From Citrobacter freundii (GTDB taxonomy: Bacteria > Bacteroidota > Bacteroidia > Chitinophagales > Chitinophagaceae): DNA of 64,000 bases. The notes beneath the pieces were generated by a model that was not told the origin of the DNA, ran no database searches, and saw only the letters and a list, made by a program, of their open reading frames with translations. The position numbers and the translations under genes are program-made. The stretch lies in the NCBI GenBank assembly GCA_003243445.1, contig QFQQ01000031.1:34354-98353 (forward strand), written 5' to 3'. Below, piece by piece: positions 57,396 to 64,000 of the stretch. Positions within the stretch are counted from its first letter, which is position 1. Each line of letters begins with the position of its first letter.

Positions 57396-57412
57396 AACTT
57401 CCCCGAAAAGCC

Positions 57413-57420
57413 TTAATTTG
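57413..57420 (+). promoter_or_regulatory. Candidate -7 box of the 319-residue lipoprotein gene
   Basis: TTAATTTG, one mismatch from TAnnTTTG, 20 bases before the ATG and about 20 bases after the right arm of A9. Confidence 0.4.
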
Positions 57421-57439
57421 CCGGACCAACTGATAGCCC

Positions 57440-58399
57440 ATGAAGTCCTTTTTCCTTTGTTTTCTTTTTTTGTTGAGCCTGGCATGGCTGTCAGGATGCA
57501 AGTCGTCCAAAAAACCTTCCCTTTCCGGCGATGAGCCGATCGAGATCGCGGATTTTATTGATTTTTTCCCGGAGATCAAACTGCCTTACCAGGTGGCCGA
57601 TACAAGCCTGCTGGCAAAAGATAATGACTCATTAAAGATCAGTCATAAGATCTTCAGCCAGTTTGTTCCCGATTCTGTCATCGGTGCATCTATGGGGAAA
57701 CTTTCGCAGGCGAAAATTTATCCGGTTGGGAGAATTGTAAGCACAGAAACATATCTGCTGGCGAAAATTGTGAATGGTAATAACCGGGGCATTTTTATGA
57801 TCGGGTTCGACAAAAAAAAGGAGCTGATCGCTGGAATGCCTTTGCTGAAGACAGATGCAAACCCTGCTACGCAGCAATTTTCATCTATCGATAACAGGAT
57901 GACCATTACCAAAACGGTGTGGCTGAAAAAGAATAGTGGCACAGCTGAAGGGAAAGATGTGTATGTGCTGAATAACGATGCAAAACAGTTCATGCTTATT
58001 ATGACAGATCCGCTGGACGATGCGGTGACTGAACTGATCAATCCAATTGATACACTCTCGCGCAAGCTCAAATATTCTGCGGATTACGGCACACAAAAGA
58101 TGACGCTGGTATCAGTGCGTGACGGCAGGAAAAAAGACCGGTTCAGCTTCTTTGTTCATTTTGAAAAAGGCGATTGCTCCGGCGAATTAAAAGGCGAGGC
58201 GATCTGGCAAAGTGCAACAAAAGCCATTTACAGCGAAGCCGGTGATCCCTGTTCCCTGCAATTTACTTTCACTAACAATTCGGTGAGCCTGAAAGAACTT
58301 GAGGGCTGTGGTTCCAGAAGAGGATTGCGCTGCTCATTCGATGGAGTTTACTCCAAAAGGAAAGAACCGGCCAGGGGGAAGAAGTCTGCAAAGAGATAG
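57440..58399 (+). CDS. Lipoprotein of unknown function
   Basis: A 319-residue lipoprotein (MKSFFLCFLFLLSLAWLSGC, Cys20, then KSSKKPSLSGDEPIE). The body begins with IADFIDFFPEIKLPYQVADTSLLAKDNDSLKIS and continues as beta-strand-rich sequence with GIFMIGFDKKKELIAGMPLL and LVSVRDGRKKDRFSFFVHFEKGDCSGELKGEAIWQSATKAIY. A late pair of cysteines (GDCSGE; GCGSRRGLRCS) may form disulfides. The C-terminus is basic (KRKEPARGKKSAKR). I do not recognise the family. It is monocistronic, between repeats A9 and A10. Confidence 0.78.
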   Translation: MKSFFLCFLFLLSLAWLSGCKSSKKPSLSGDEPIEIADFIDFFPEIKLPYQVADTSLLAKDNDSLKISHKIFSQFVPDSVIGASMGKLSQAKIYPVGRIVSTETYLLAKIVNGNNRGIFMIGFDKKKELIAGMPLLKTDANPATQQFSSIDNRMTITKTVWLKKNSGTAEGKDVYVLNNDAKQFMLIMTDPLDDAVTELINPIDTLSRKLKYSADYGTQKMTLVSVRDGRKKDRFSFFVHFEKGDCSGELKGEAIWQSATKAIYSEAGDPCSLQFTFTNNSVSLKELEGCGSRRGLRCSFDGVYSKRKEPARGKKSAKR

Positions 58400-58409
58400 G
58401 ATCGGGTAA

Positions 58410-58640
58410 AGGTTCCAGAGGTTTAATAGGTTTGATAGGTTTCATAGGTTTGAGAGGTTTGAGAGGTTTCAAGAAGGTGATAAAAGATAAACATCTCATG
58501 ATGTCAAAAAGCTTTTCCCTAATATCATCCAATCCTCTACGCTTGTAAGGTTCACAACCTCCCAAACCTCCCAAACCTCTCAAACCTCTCAAACCTCTCA
58601 AACCTATGAAACCTATTAAACTTATTAAACCTCTGAAACC
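58410..58640. repeat. Family A palindromic repeat (A10)
   Basis: Left arm 58411-58473 (GGTTCCAGA, GGTTTAATA, GGTTTGATA, GGTTTCATA, GGTTTGAGA twice) and right arm 58554-58640 with the same order mirrored plus GGTTTGGGA units at the inner end. The remainder of the gap to 58851 holds 10-bp repeats (58771-58800). Confidence 0.9.
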
Positions 58641-58770
58641 TTTATTATCCCTTCCCCGACTGGCCCAATATTGGCAGTATCCGCTGCGATCTTGGCAGCA
58701 TGACAAATTTGTAGGTCACAGATTTTAACTTTTGAACATTTTACATTTATTTGTGCATTCCCAATTCACG

Positions 58771-58800
58771 ATTCGTGCACATCCGCGCTCATTCGTGCAC
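58771..58800 (+). repeat. Three 10-bp repeats upstream of the glucan phosphorylase-like gene
   Basis: ATTCGTGCAC, ATCCGCGCTC, ATTCGTGCAC, related to the set in front of trpG (CATTCGCGG/CATTCGTG). They end about 50 bases before the start codon. Confidence 0.6.
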
Positions 58801-58850
58801 TATTAGCGAATATGTGGTATATTGCGCCCATCGTGTAAAAAAGACACAAT

Positions 58851-60503
58851 ATGAGTTTTAACAATTATTCGGTTCCTTACCCTGTAGAGCAGCCTTACAC
58901 AAAACGAGTTGCATATTTTTCGATGGAGTTTGCCATCCATCAGCCTTTAAAGATCTATAGTGGAGGTCTTGGATTCCTGGCAGGTTCTCATATGCGTAGT
59001 GCATATGAGCTGAAGCAAAACCTGGTGGGTATTGGTATCCTGTGGAAGTATGGATATTATGACCAGGAACGTAATCAGGATCAAACCCTCGATGTAGCCT
59101 GGAATGAAAAGCAATATGATTTCCTGGAAGATACCGGCATCCGGTTTCAGATCAATGTACATGATCACCCGGTTTGGATAAAAGTATATTATCTCAATCC
59201 GGAAACCTTCAAATCAGCTCCGCTCTTCCTGCTTAGCACGGACGTGCCGGAGAATGATTATGTTTCTCAAACCATCACTCACCGCTTGTATGATGCGAAC
59301 GTTGCAACAAAAGTGGCACAGTTCATTTTGTTGGGTGTTGGCGGTGCGAAACTGATGGATATTATCGGCTTCAATCCTGAGCTGTATCATTTGAATGAAG
59401 CGCATGGTATTTCTTCCGCGTTCTATCTCTATAACAAATTCAAGAACCTGGATGAAGTAAAGAAGAGACTTGTATTTACCACGCATACTCCTGAAGAAGC
59501 GGGTAATGAAAAACATGATATCTATCTCTGTCATAAGATGAGCTATTTCTGTGGTCTTTCTGTAGATGAAGTAAGAAAGCTCACCGGTATTTATGATGAT
59601 GCGTTCAATCACTCACTCGTGGCACTGCGTTTTGCGCATATTGCCAATGGCGTATCACAATTGCATGGTGTAGTGGCAAGAGAGATGTGGTCGAAATATC
59701 CGGGTATCTGTCCGATCATTTCCATTACGAATTCGCAGAACTACCGTTACTGGGCCGATAAACAACTCTACCGTTTCCGTGAAGCAAGCGATGATTACGG
59801 TATGGACGATCGTAAAAAATATTTAAAGAAAAGAGCGTTTGAGATCGTAGCAGACCAGACGGGTAAATTATTTAACCCCGATGTGTTCACGATCGTATGG
59901 GCGCGCAGGTTTGCCGGATACAAACGTGCGGGACTGATCGCTTCGGATGAAAAACGTTTTGAAAAACTGCTTTCCAGTTCGCGTTATCCCGTGCAGATCA
60001 TCTGGGCAGGTAAACCTTACCCGGTTGATCACCCTGCGATCAGCGAATTCAATCAGCTTGTTCACCTCAGCAAACGCTACAGGAATGTAGCCGTGCTGAT
60101 CGGTTACGAACTGGCTCTTTCCAAACGTCTCAAACAGGCGGCTGACTGCTGGCTGAACAATCCACGCGTGCCGCGCGAAGCATCCGGTACAAGCGGCATG
60201 ACCGCTGCCATGAACGGCGCGGTGAATTTCTCTACCGACGACGGCTGGATCCCGGAATTCATCAATCACGGTCACAACGGCTTTGTTGTTCCAAAAGGAG
60301 ACTATGCACACATGACCGTTCACGAACAGGATCAGTACGATCTTAACAAGCTTTACGACATTCTCGAAAAAGAAATACTGCCGCTTTACTACGACAATTA
60401 TCCAACCTGGCGCCAGGTAATGAAGAACAGTATGCAGGATGTGCGCTTCCAGTTTGAGAGCAACAGGATGGCGCATGAGTATTATGAGTTGATGTACAAG
60501 TGA
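58851..60503 (+). CDS. Alpha-glucan phosphorylase-like (GT35-related) protein lacking the PLP lysine
   Basis: A 550-residue GT-B protein most like the short alpha-glucan phosphorylases. Matches are YFSMEFAIHQPLKIYSGGLGFLAGSH, HLNEAHGIS, FTTHTPEEAGNEKHD, WARRFAGYKRAGLI, IIWAGKPYPVDHP and DCWLNNPRVPREASGTSGMTAAMNGAVNFSTDDGW. In phosphorylases the last block reads EASGTxxMK and its Lys carries pyridoxal phosphate; here that position is Thr (codon ACC). The enzyme is therefore probably not a PLP-dependent phosphorylase and may be a glycosyltransferase or glucan-binding relative. The GH13 gene 2 kb downstream supports a glucan-related role. Confidence 0.85.
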   Translation: MSFNNYSVPYPVEQPYTKRVAYFSMEFAIHQPLKIYSGGLGFLAGSHMRSAYELKQNLVGIGILWKYGYYDQERNQDQTLDVAWNEKQYDFLEDTGIRFQINVHDHPVWIKVYYLNPETFKSAPLFLLSTDVPENDYVSQTITHRLYDANVATKVAQFILLGVGGAKLMDIIGFNPELYHLNEAHGISSAFYLYNKFKNLDEVKKRLVFTTHTPEEAGNEKHDIYLCHKMSYFCGLSVDEVRKLTGIYDDAFNHSLVALRFAHIANGVSQLHGVVAREMWSKYPGICPIISITNSQNYRYWADKQLYRFREASDDYGMDDRKKYLKKRAFEIVADQTGKLFNPDVFTIVWARRFAGYKRAGLIASDEKRFEKLLSSSRYPVQIIWAGKPYPVDHPAISEFNQLVHLSKRYRNVAVLIGYELALSKRLKQAADCWLNNPRVPREASGTSGMTAAMNGAVNFSTDDGWIPEFINHGHNGFVVPKGDYAHMTVHEQDQYDLNKLYDILEKEILPLYYDNYPTWRQVMKNSMQDVRFQFESNRMAHEYYELMYK

Positions 60504-60506
60504 GAA

Positions 60507-60660
60507 GCCGATGGCGGATGATCGATGGCCGATGGCCGAATCGTGTTTTCAGGAAATACTTTAGAAAAAAGAGACCTTCCATTGCCGGAAGGTCTCTTTT
60601 TTCTAAAGTATGTTTCGATCTGCGGAGTTCGGCCATCGGCCATCGATCATCGGCCATCGA
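60507..60660. repeat. Family B palindromic repeat (B10) with strong bidirectional terminator
   Basis: Left arm 60507-60540 and right arm 60626-60660 (GATGGCC, GATGATC, GATGGCC variants) flank a perfect 25-bp stem, 60556-60580 with 60587-60611 (centre GAGACCTTCC / GGAAGGTCTC, T6 on both strands). The right arm contains the last codons and stop of ispH. Confidence 0.92.
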
Positions 60661-61879
60661 GTTCTTCCAGTATCTCCCCCACACTCTTCGCTCCCGGATA
60701 AAAACTGATCAGCTTATTAATAATTCCTTCCACTACGGCATCCGGGCAGGAAGCACCGCTGGTGATCAGGATGCGGGCTGGTGAGGTTGAAGGAAGATAG
60801 TTGTTGGTGAGCAGTTCCTGTTTTGTATGGAAATTGTAATGCAGGATCTCCTTTGCAGAAAGCAATTTTTCTTCGGTGTTGATGAAGTAGGTAGGCAGTT
60901 TTTCTTCGCATAGCTCAACGAGGTGTGAAGTGTTGGAAGAATTATAACCACCTGCAACGATGGCGATATCCGCATCGGTATCGAGCATACCTGAAACTGC
61001 GGTCTGATTATCATTCGTTGCATAGCAAAGTGTATCTCTTGTATCGGCGAAGCGTTCGGCTACACTTTTGTCATCCAGGTTGTGATGGGTGATCATGACC
61101 TGCTTCAGGTAATCGGCAATGGCCTGGGTATCGCTGGCGAGCATGGTCGTTTGATTGACCACACCAATGCGCTGAAGATCTTTCTCTGCATTAAAGCCGG
61201 CGGAATACTGACCATTGAATTCATCATAAAATAAAGAAGCTGGTTTTTGACCGGTGATATAACCGGCAAGCTCAACCGTTTGCTGCATGTCTTTCACCAC
61301 CACAGAAGGCGCGTTGCTGGCCGCATGGGAGAATGTTGCACGTGTTTCTTCATGGCCAGGTTTGCCATGGATGATGATCGTGTAGTCTTTTTTTGCGATT
61401 GCTTCGCTGCGGTTCCAGACCTTTTCTACGAACGGACAGGTGGTATTGTATTTTTCGGTTTGTATACCGATGTCATTGAGTCGTTTTTCAATTTCCAGCG
61501 TAGTACCGAAGGCCGGAATGATCACGATATCATCGGCTGTCAGTTCTTCAAACGGGATCAGTTGTTTGCCGTAGGTATCCTGCAGGAAGGTGATCCCATG
61601 AGAGAGAAGATCCGCATTCACCTGTGGGTTATGGATCATTTCGCTCAGCAGAAAGATCCGTCGGCCGGGGTTCTGATCAACCGTTCTAAAGGCAATTTCG
61701 ATCGCATTTTCCACGCCATAGCAAAAGCCGAAATGACGGGCCAGGTAGATCTGAACCGGTCCGAAATCCAGCAGGGTAGGCGTAAAATCCTTTTTAAGCT
61801 TATCCAGTTCTTTTCTCTTCTTTTTGATGGCGGAGATCAGCGGGCTACGGTAAATGATCGGAACGTCGAAACTTTTCAT
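60647..61879 (-). CDS. ispH: 4-hydroxy-3-methylbut-2-enyl diphosphate reductase
   Basis: A 410-residue iron-sulfur enzyme, last step of the MEP isoprenoid pathway (HMBPP to IPP/DMAPP). The three cluster cysteines are in HFGFCYGVENAI, NTTCPFVEKVW and TSGASCPDAVVE; the proton-relay Glu region is GKPGHEETRATFSHA. It is about 90 residues longer than the E. coli protein, with an N-terminal extension (FDVPIIYRSPLISAIKKKRKELDKL). I start at MKSFDVP (61879), 4 bases after the -7 box. The C-terminal residues DGR and the TGA lie in the arm of repeat B10. Confidence 0.95.
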   Translation of the reverse strand: MKSFDVPIIYRSPLISAIKKKRKELDKLKKDFTPTLLDFGPVQIYLARHFGFCYGVENAIEIAFRTVDQNPGRRIFLLSEMIHNPQVNADLLSHGITFLQDTYGKQLIPFEELTADDIVIIPAFGTTLEIEKRLNDIGIQTEKYNTTCPFVEKVWNRSEAIAKKDYTIIIHGKPGHEETRATFSHAASNAPSVVVKDMQQTVELAGYITGQKPASLFYDEFNGQYSAGFNAEKDLQRIGVVNQTTMLASDTQAIADYLKQVMITHHNLDDKSVAERFADTRDTLCYATNDNQTAVSGMLDTDADIAIVAGGYNSSNTSHLVELCEEKLPTYFINTEEKLLSAKEILHYNFHTKQELLTNNYLPSTSPARILITSGASCPDAVVEGIINKLISFYPGAKSVGEILEELDGR

Positions 61880-61883
61880 GGTG

Positions 61884-61891
61884 CAAAGATA
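61884..61891 (-). promoter_or_regulatory. -7 box of ispH
   Basis: Minus-strand TATCTTTG, then CACC and ATG, so the transcript should be leaderless. It is a perfect TAnnTTTG match. Confidence 0.62.
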
Positions 61892-62109
61892 AGCGGCGGG
61901 AAGATTGCTCGCCGGAGCGGCGTTTTCCGTAAAAAATCGCAGGTTGAGGCCGGAAGCTATCGTCGCTGCTATGTGGTTGGGCATATACGGCTTTTTTGCC
62001 GCCTTATAGTTTGCAAAAGGTGCAGGTTCAGTATTAAAATAGCCATCCATAAGCCTTTTGTCCATGCCCCAAAGCCATGCATTTTATATAGTAATAATTC
62101 ACTAAATCT

Positions 62110-62185
62110 ATATATAATCCATACTAATAAATATGGATTATATATGGACTAGATATGGATCATATATGGATGATATATGGATAAT
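62110..62185. repeat. AT-rich 11-bp tandem repeats between ispH and amylase
   Basis: Five consecutive 11-mers: ATATGGATTAT (62131), ATATGGACTAG (62142), ATATGGATCAT (62153), ATATGGATGAT (62164), ATATGGATAAT (62175). The preceding TATATAATCCAT (62110-62122) is an inverted copy of the first unit. The spacing is one helical turn. The rest of the 528-bp divergent gap (61880-62407) shows no gene. Confidence 0.8.
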
Positions 62186-62407
62186 CTGTATCCGGGGGTG
62201 GCCGTTGAAATGCTTTTATCGTACCACAAAATGACTATTCGGGTTGGTAAAGGCAGGCCGGAGAGCTTACTGACTTCAATCCCTCAATCGGTATTGTCGG
62301 TCACTTCCGGTTTGCAGATCAAGGCTCCCGTCTGCTGGCTCCCGCCTAAATTATTTCCTTAATTAGCAATTACTTACTAGCTTCACCCTGTCACAAAAAC
62401 CGGAATA

Positions 62408-63700
62408 ATGGATATTGCTAACCGCAAGCCCGTTGAGTGGGCGCACACCACGAATATTTATGAGGTGAATGTCCGGCAGTACACCGCGGAGGGAACGTTT
62501 AATGCGTTTGCAAAAGACCTGCCGCGGCTGAAAGACATGGGCGTGCACACGCTTTGGTTCATGCCGGTGACTCCAATCGCGCAAAAAAACAAGAAAGGCA
62601 GTATGGGTAGCCCCTATGCCTGTTCTGATTATACATCGATCAACCCTGAATTTGGTACGCTGAGTGATTTCCGCAGACTTGTGCAGGAAGCTCAATCGAT
62701 GGGTTTTAAAGTGATCATCGACTGGGTGGCCAATCATACCGGCTGGGATCACTGGTGGACGGAAAAGCATCCCGAGTATTACAAGAAGGACCCGGTGACT
62801 GATACGTTCAAGGCGGCCAGCGGTATGGATGATATCATCGAGCTTGATTACAGCAACCCCGCTATGCGCAACGCGATGATCGAAGCTATGCAGTTCTGGA
62901 TCAAAGAATGTAATATCGATGGTTTCCGTTGTGATCTCGCCAGCTGGGTGCCGGTGGATTTCTGGGATGAAGCAAGGCCACTTGTTGATGCCATCAAGCC
63001 AATGTTCTGGCTCGGTGAATTTGATGAGCTGCAAAGCCCCGCTTACGGGAAAGTATTTGATGCAAGCTATGCCTGGAAATGGATGCATGAAACGCAGCAT
63101 TTTTACCAGGAACATAAACCGTTCGATTCTTTATACAAGCTGCTGAAGCAATACAACGGGATCGGCGATTCATCCATGCGCGCCTGGTTCACCAGCAATC
63201 ATGATGAGAACAGCTGGAACGGCACCGAATACGAAAAGTATGGCAATATGGCTCACGCATTGGCGGTCTTTAGCTGCACCTGGAATGGTGTGCCCCTATT
63301 GTACAATGGCCAGGAAATTCCAATGCTGGCAAAGCGGCTGGAATTTTTCGAGAAAGATGTTATTCCATGGAACGGACAATTTCAACTGAGCGATTTCTAT
63401 AAAACATTATACAAACTGAAAGCAGAGAATCCCGCGATGCGCGGAGGTGATCCTGCTGTTCAAACGCATCGTGTACAAACATCCAATGATACAAAAGCGT
63501 TCGTATTCCTCAGGAAGTTTGAGCAACATGAAGTACTGGTGGTGATCAATTTTTCTTACGAAGCAAAACTGCATTTCTGGATCTCTGATGATAATATCAC
63601 GGGTGAATTCACGAATGTGTTTACGCGTGAATCCAGGGATCTTTCTACAGATAAATCATTCAGTCTTGAGGCATGGGAGTATCTTGTTTTTGAAAAGTAA
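62408..63700 (+). CDS. GH13 family alpha-amylase-type glycosidase
   Basis: A 430-residue (beta/alpha)8 glycoside hydrolase without a signal peptide, so cytosolic. The conserved regions are DWVANHTG (region I), GFRCDLASW (nucleophile Asp176), WLGEFDEL (acid/base Glu204) and FTSNHDENSW (Asp266). A short C-terminal beta-domain follows (VFLRKFEQHEVLVVINFSYEAK). It should cleave or transfer alpha-1,4-linked glucans; exact specificity is not clear. Length is at the short end for GH13. The phosphorylase-like gene is 1.9 kb upstream. Confidence 0.92.
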   Translation: MDIANRKPVEWAHTTNIYEVNVRQYTAEGTFNAFAKDLPRLKDMGVHTLWFMPVTPIAQKNKKGSMGSPYACSDYTSINPEFGTLSDFRRLVQEAQSMGFKVIIDWVANHTGWDHWWTEKHPEYYKKDPVTDTFKAASGMDDIIELDYSNPAMRNAMIEAMQFWIKECNIDGFRCDLASWVPVDFWDEARPLVDAIKPMFWLGEFDELQSPAYGKVFDASYAWKWMHETQHFYQEHKPFDSLYKLLKQYNGIGDSSMRAWFTSNHDENSWNGTEYEKYGNMAHALAVFSCTWNGVPLLYNGQEIPMLAKRLEFFEKDVIPWNGQFQLSDFYKTLYKLKAENPAMRGGDPAVQTHRVQTSNDTKAFVFLRKFEQHEVLVVINFSYEAKLHFWISDDNITGEFTNVFTRESRDLSTDKSFSLEAWEYLVFEK

Positions 63701-63712
63701 GTGTTCATGCCG

Positions 63713-63861
63713 TCTGGCGTAAGCTCCCGCAGATAACGCAGATTTAATAATATCTACGGGGGAGTGGTTATGATCTTCGGTAAAGAGTTTTATTGGGAAG
63801 CGCAGATTATGGGGATTATTTCGTTCTTTCGGAAAATGATCAGCGTAATCTGCGCTATCTA
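63713..63861. repeat. Family D palindrome (D4)
   Basis: The left part is CTGGCGTAAGCTCCCGCAG with ATAACGCAGATTT; the inner stem is AGCGCAGATTA (63799-63809) with TAATCTGCGCT (63846-63856). The CTGGCGTAAG block is shared with D2 and D3. Confidence 0.75.
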
Positions 63862-64000
63862 ACATATGTGATGGTCTTTTCTAAAATGACACTACATCAG
63901 TAATGACAGTGAAATCTGCGGAATTCCATCTAACTAATCATGATAGCTTGCAAATCAGGGATTGATAGATGATGTTTTTGAAGTTTCTTTTTGATATTGG
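63862..64000. other. Window end without recognised gene
   Basis: About 140 bases after D4 with no credible start codon frame or promoter box. Confidence 0.4.

Noticed and set aside
61880..62065. Longer N-terminus for IspH
   Set aside because: The extra residues lie upstream of the -7 box at 61884-61891; the ATG at 61879 is preferred.
62177..62362. 61-codon frame between ispH and amylase
   Set aside because: It starts inside the 11-bp repeat array and shows no signal peptide, domain or upstream promoter.

Overview
This 64-kb window looks like a chromosomal segment from the phylum Bacteroidota, most likely a Chitinophagaceae-type relative (inference). The reasons are the type IX secretion (T9SS) components and cargo (a DUF5103 plug-type protein, PorQ, a gliding-motility C-terminal sorting domain), DUF4251/DUF5683/DUF4369 proteins, Bacteroidota -7 promoter boxes (TAnnTTTG and the variant TATCTTCG) with few Shine-Dalgarno sites, and the order parA-parB-DUF5683-dapB. 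No rRNA, tRNA, CRISPR array, phage or intact transposase gene was seen; the one RNA gene is the small SRP RNA.

Layout. 1-5.2 kb: the 3' end of a DUF5103 protein, ffs, a transaldolase-family gene, a small secreted protein and an S9 peptidase. 5.2-14.0 kb: a complete tryptophan operon, trpE-G-D-C-F-B-A, with three passengers (a GxxExxY gene flanked by 73-bp inverted repeats, a GNAT acetyltransferase and a small lipoprotein). It is preceded by a compact attenuator whose 20-codon leader peptide carries three consecutive Trp codons. 14-21.7 kb: a TlpA-like thioredoxin, a TPR histidine kinase with a LuxR-type regulator, dapB, DUF5683, parB and parA. 22-31 kb: metallophosphoesterase, beta-barrel protein, Lon, PorQ and a three-gene glycosyltransferase group. 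31-47 kb: mostly exported proteins, including an M42 peptidase, a large T9SS cargo protein, an S1/P1 nuclease, a histidine phosphatase, DUF4251, a lytic transglycosylase, lipoproteins and two M14-fold proteins of which one has lost its catalytic residues. 47-54 kb: SET-domain protein, AhcY, small proteins, a PrsW-GNAT fusion, isocitrate dehydrogenase and a Crp/Fnr regulator. 54-64 kb: an mntR-mntH(USP) operon with a palindrome over its promoter, a lipoprotein, a glucan-phosphorylase-like protein without the PLP lysine, IspH and a GH13 amylase.

The most unusual feature of the window is its intergenic DNA. Nearly every long gap holds a palindromic element built of mirrored arms of short iterated units around a unique core, often itself a perfect hairpin. 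At least four families recur: A (9-mers of AGGTTnnAn type, ten copies), B (7-mers of GATGnTC type, ten copies), C (7-mers of AAAAAGT type, four copies with a related core in three) and D (nested CGCAGATTT-rich palindromes). The order of rare unit variants is shared between the two arms of one element. Several elements begin at a stop codon or supply the last codons of a gene, and several end against a -7 box. A separate 196-bp MITE-like element with 17-bp perfect terminal inverted repeats and a 10-bp target duplication sits in the loop of one A element, and three partial relatives occur elsewhere.

All calls come from reading the sequence and the translated frames; no database search or folding program was run.
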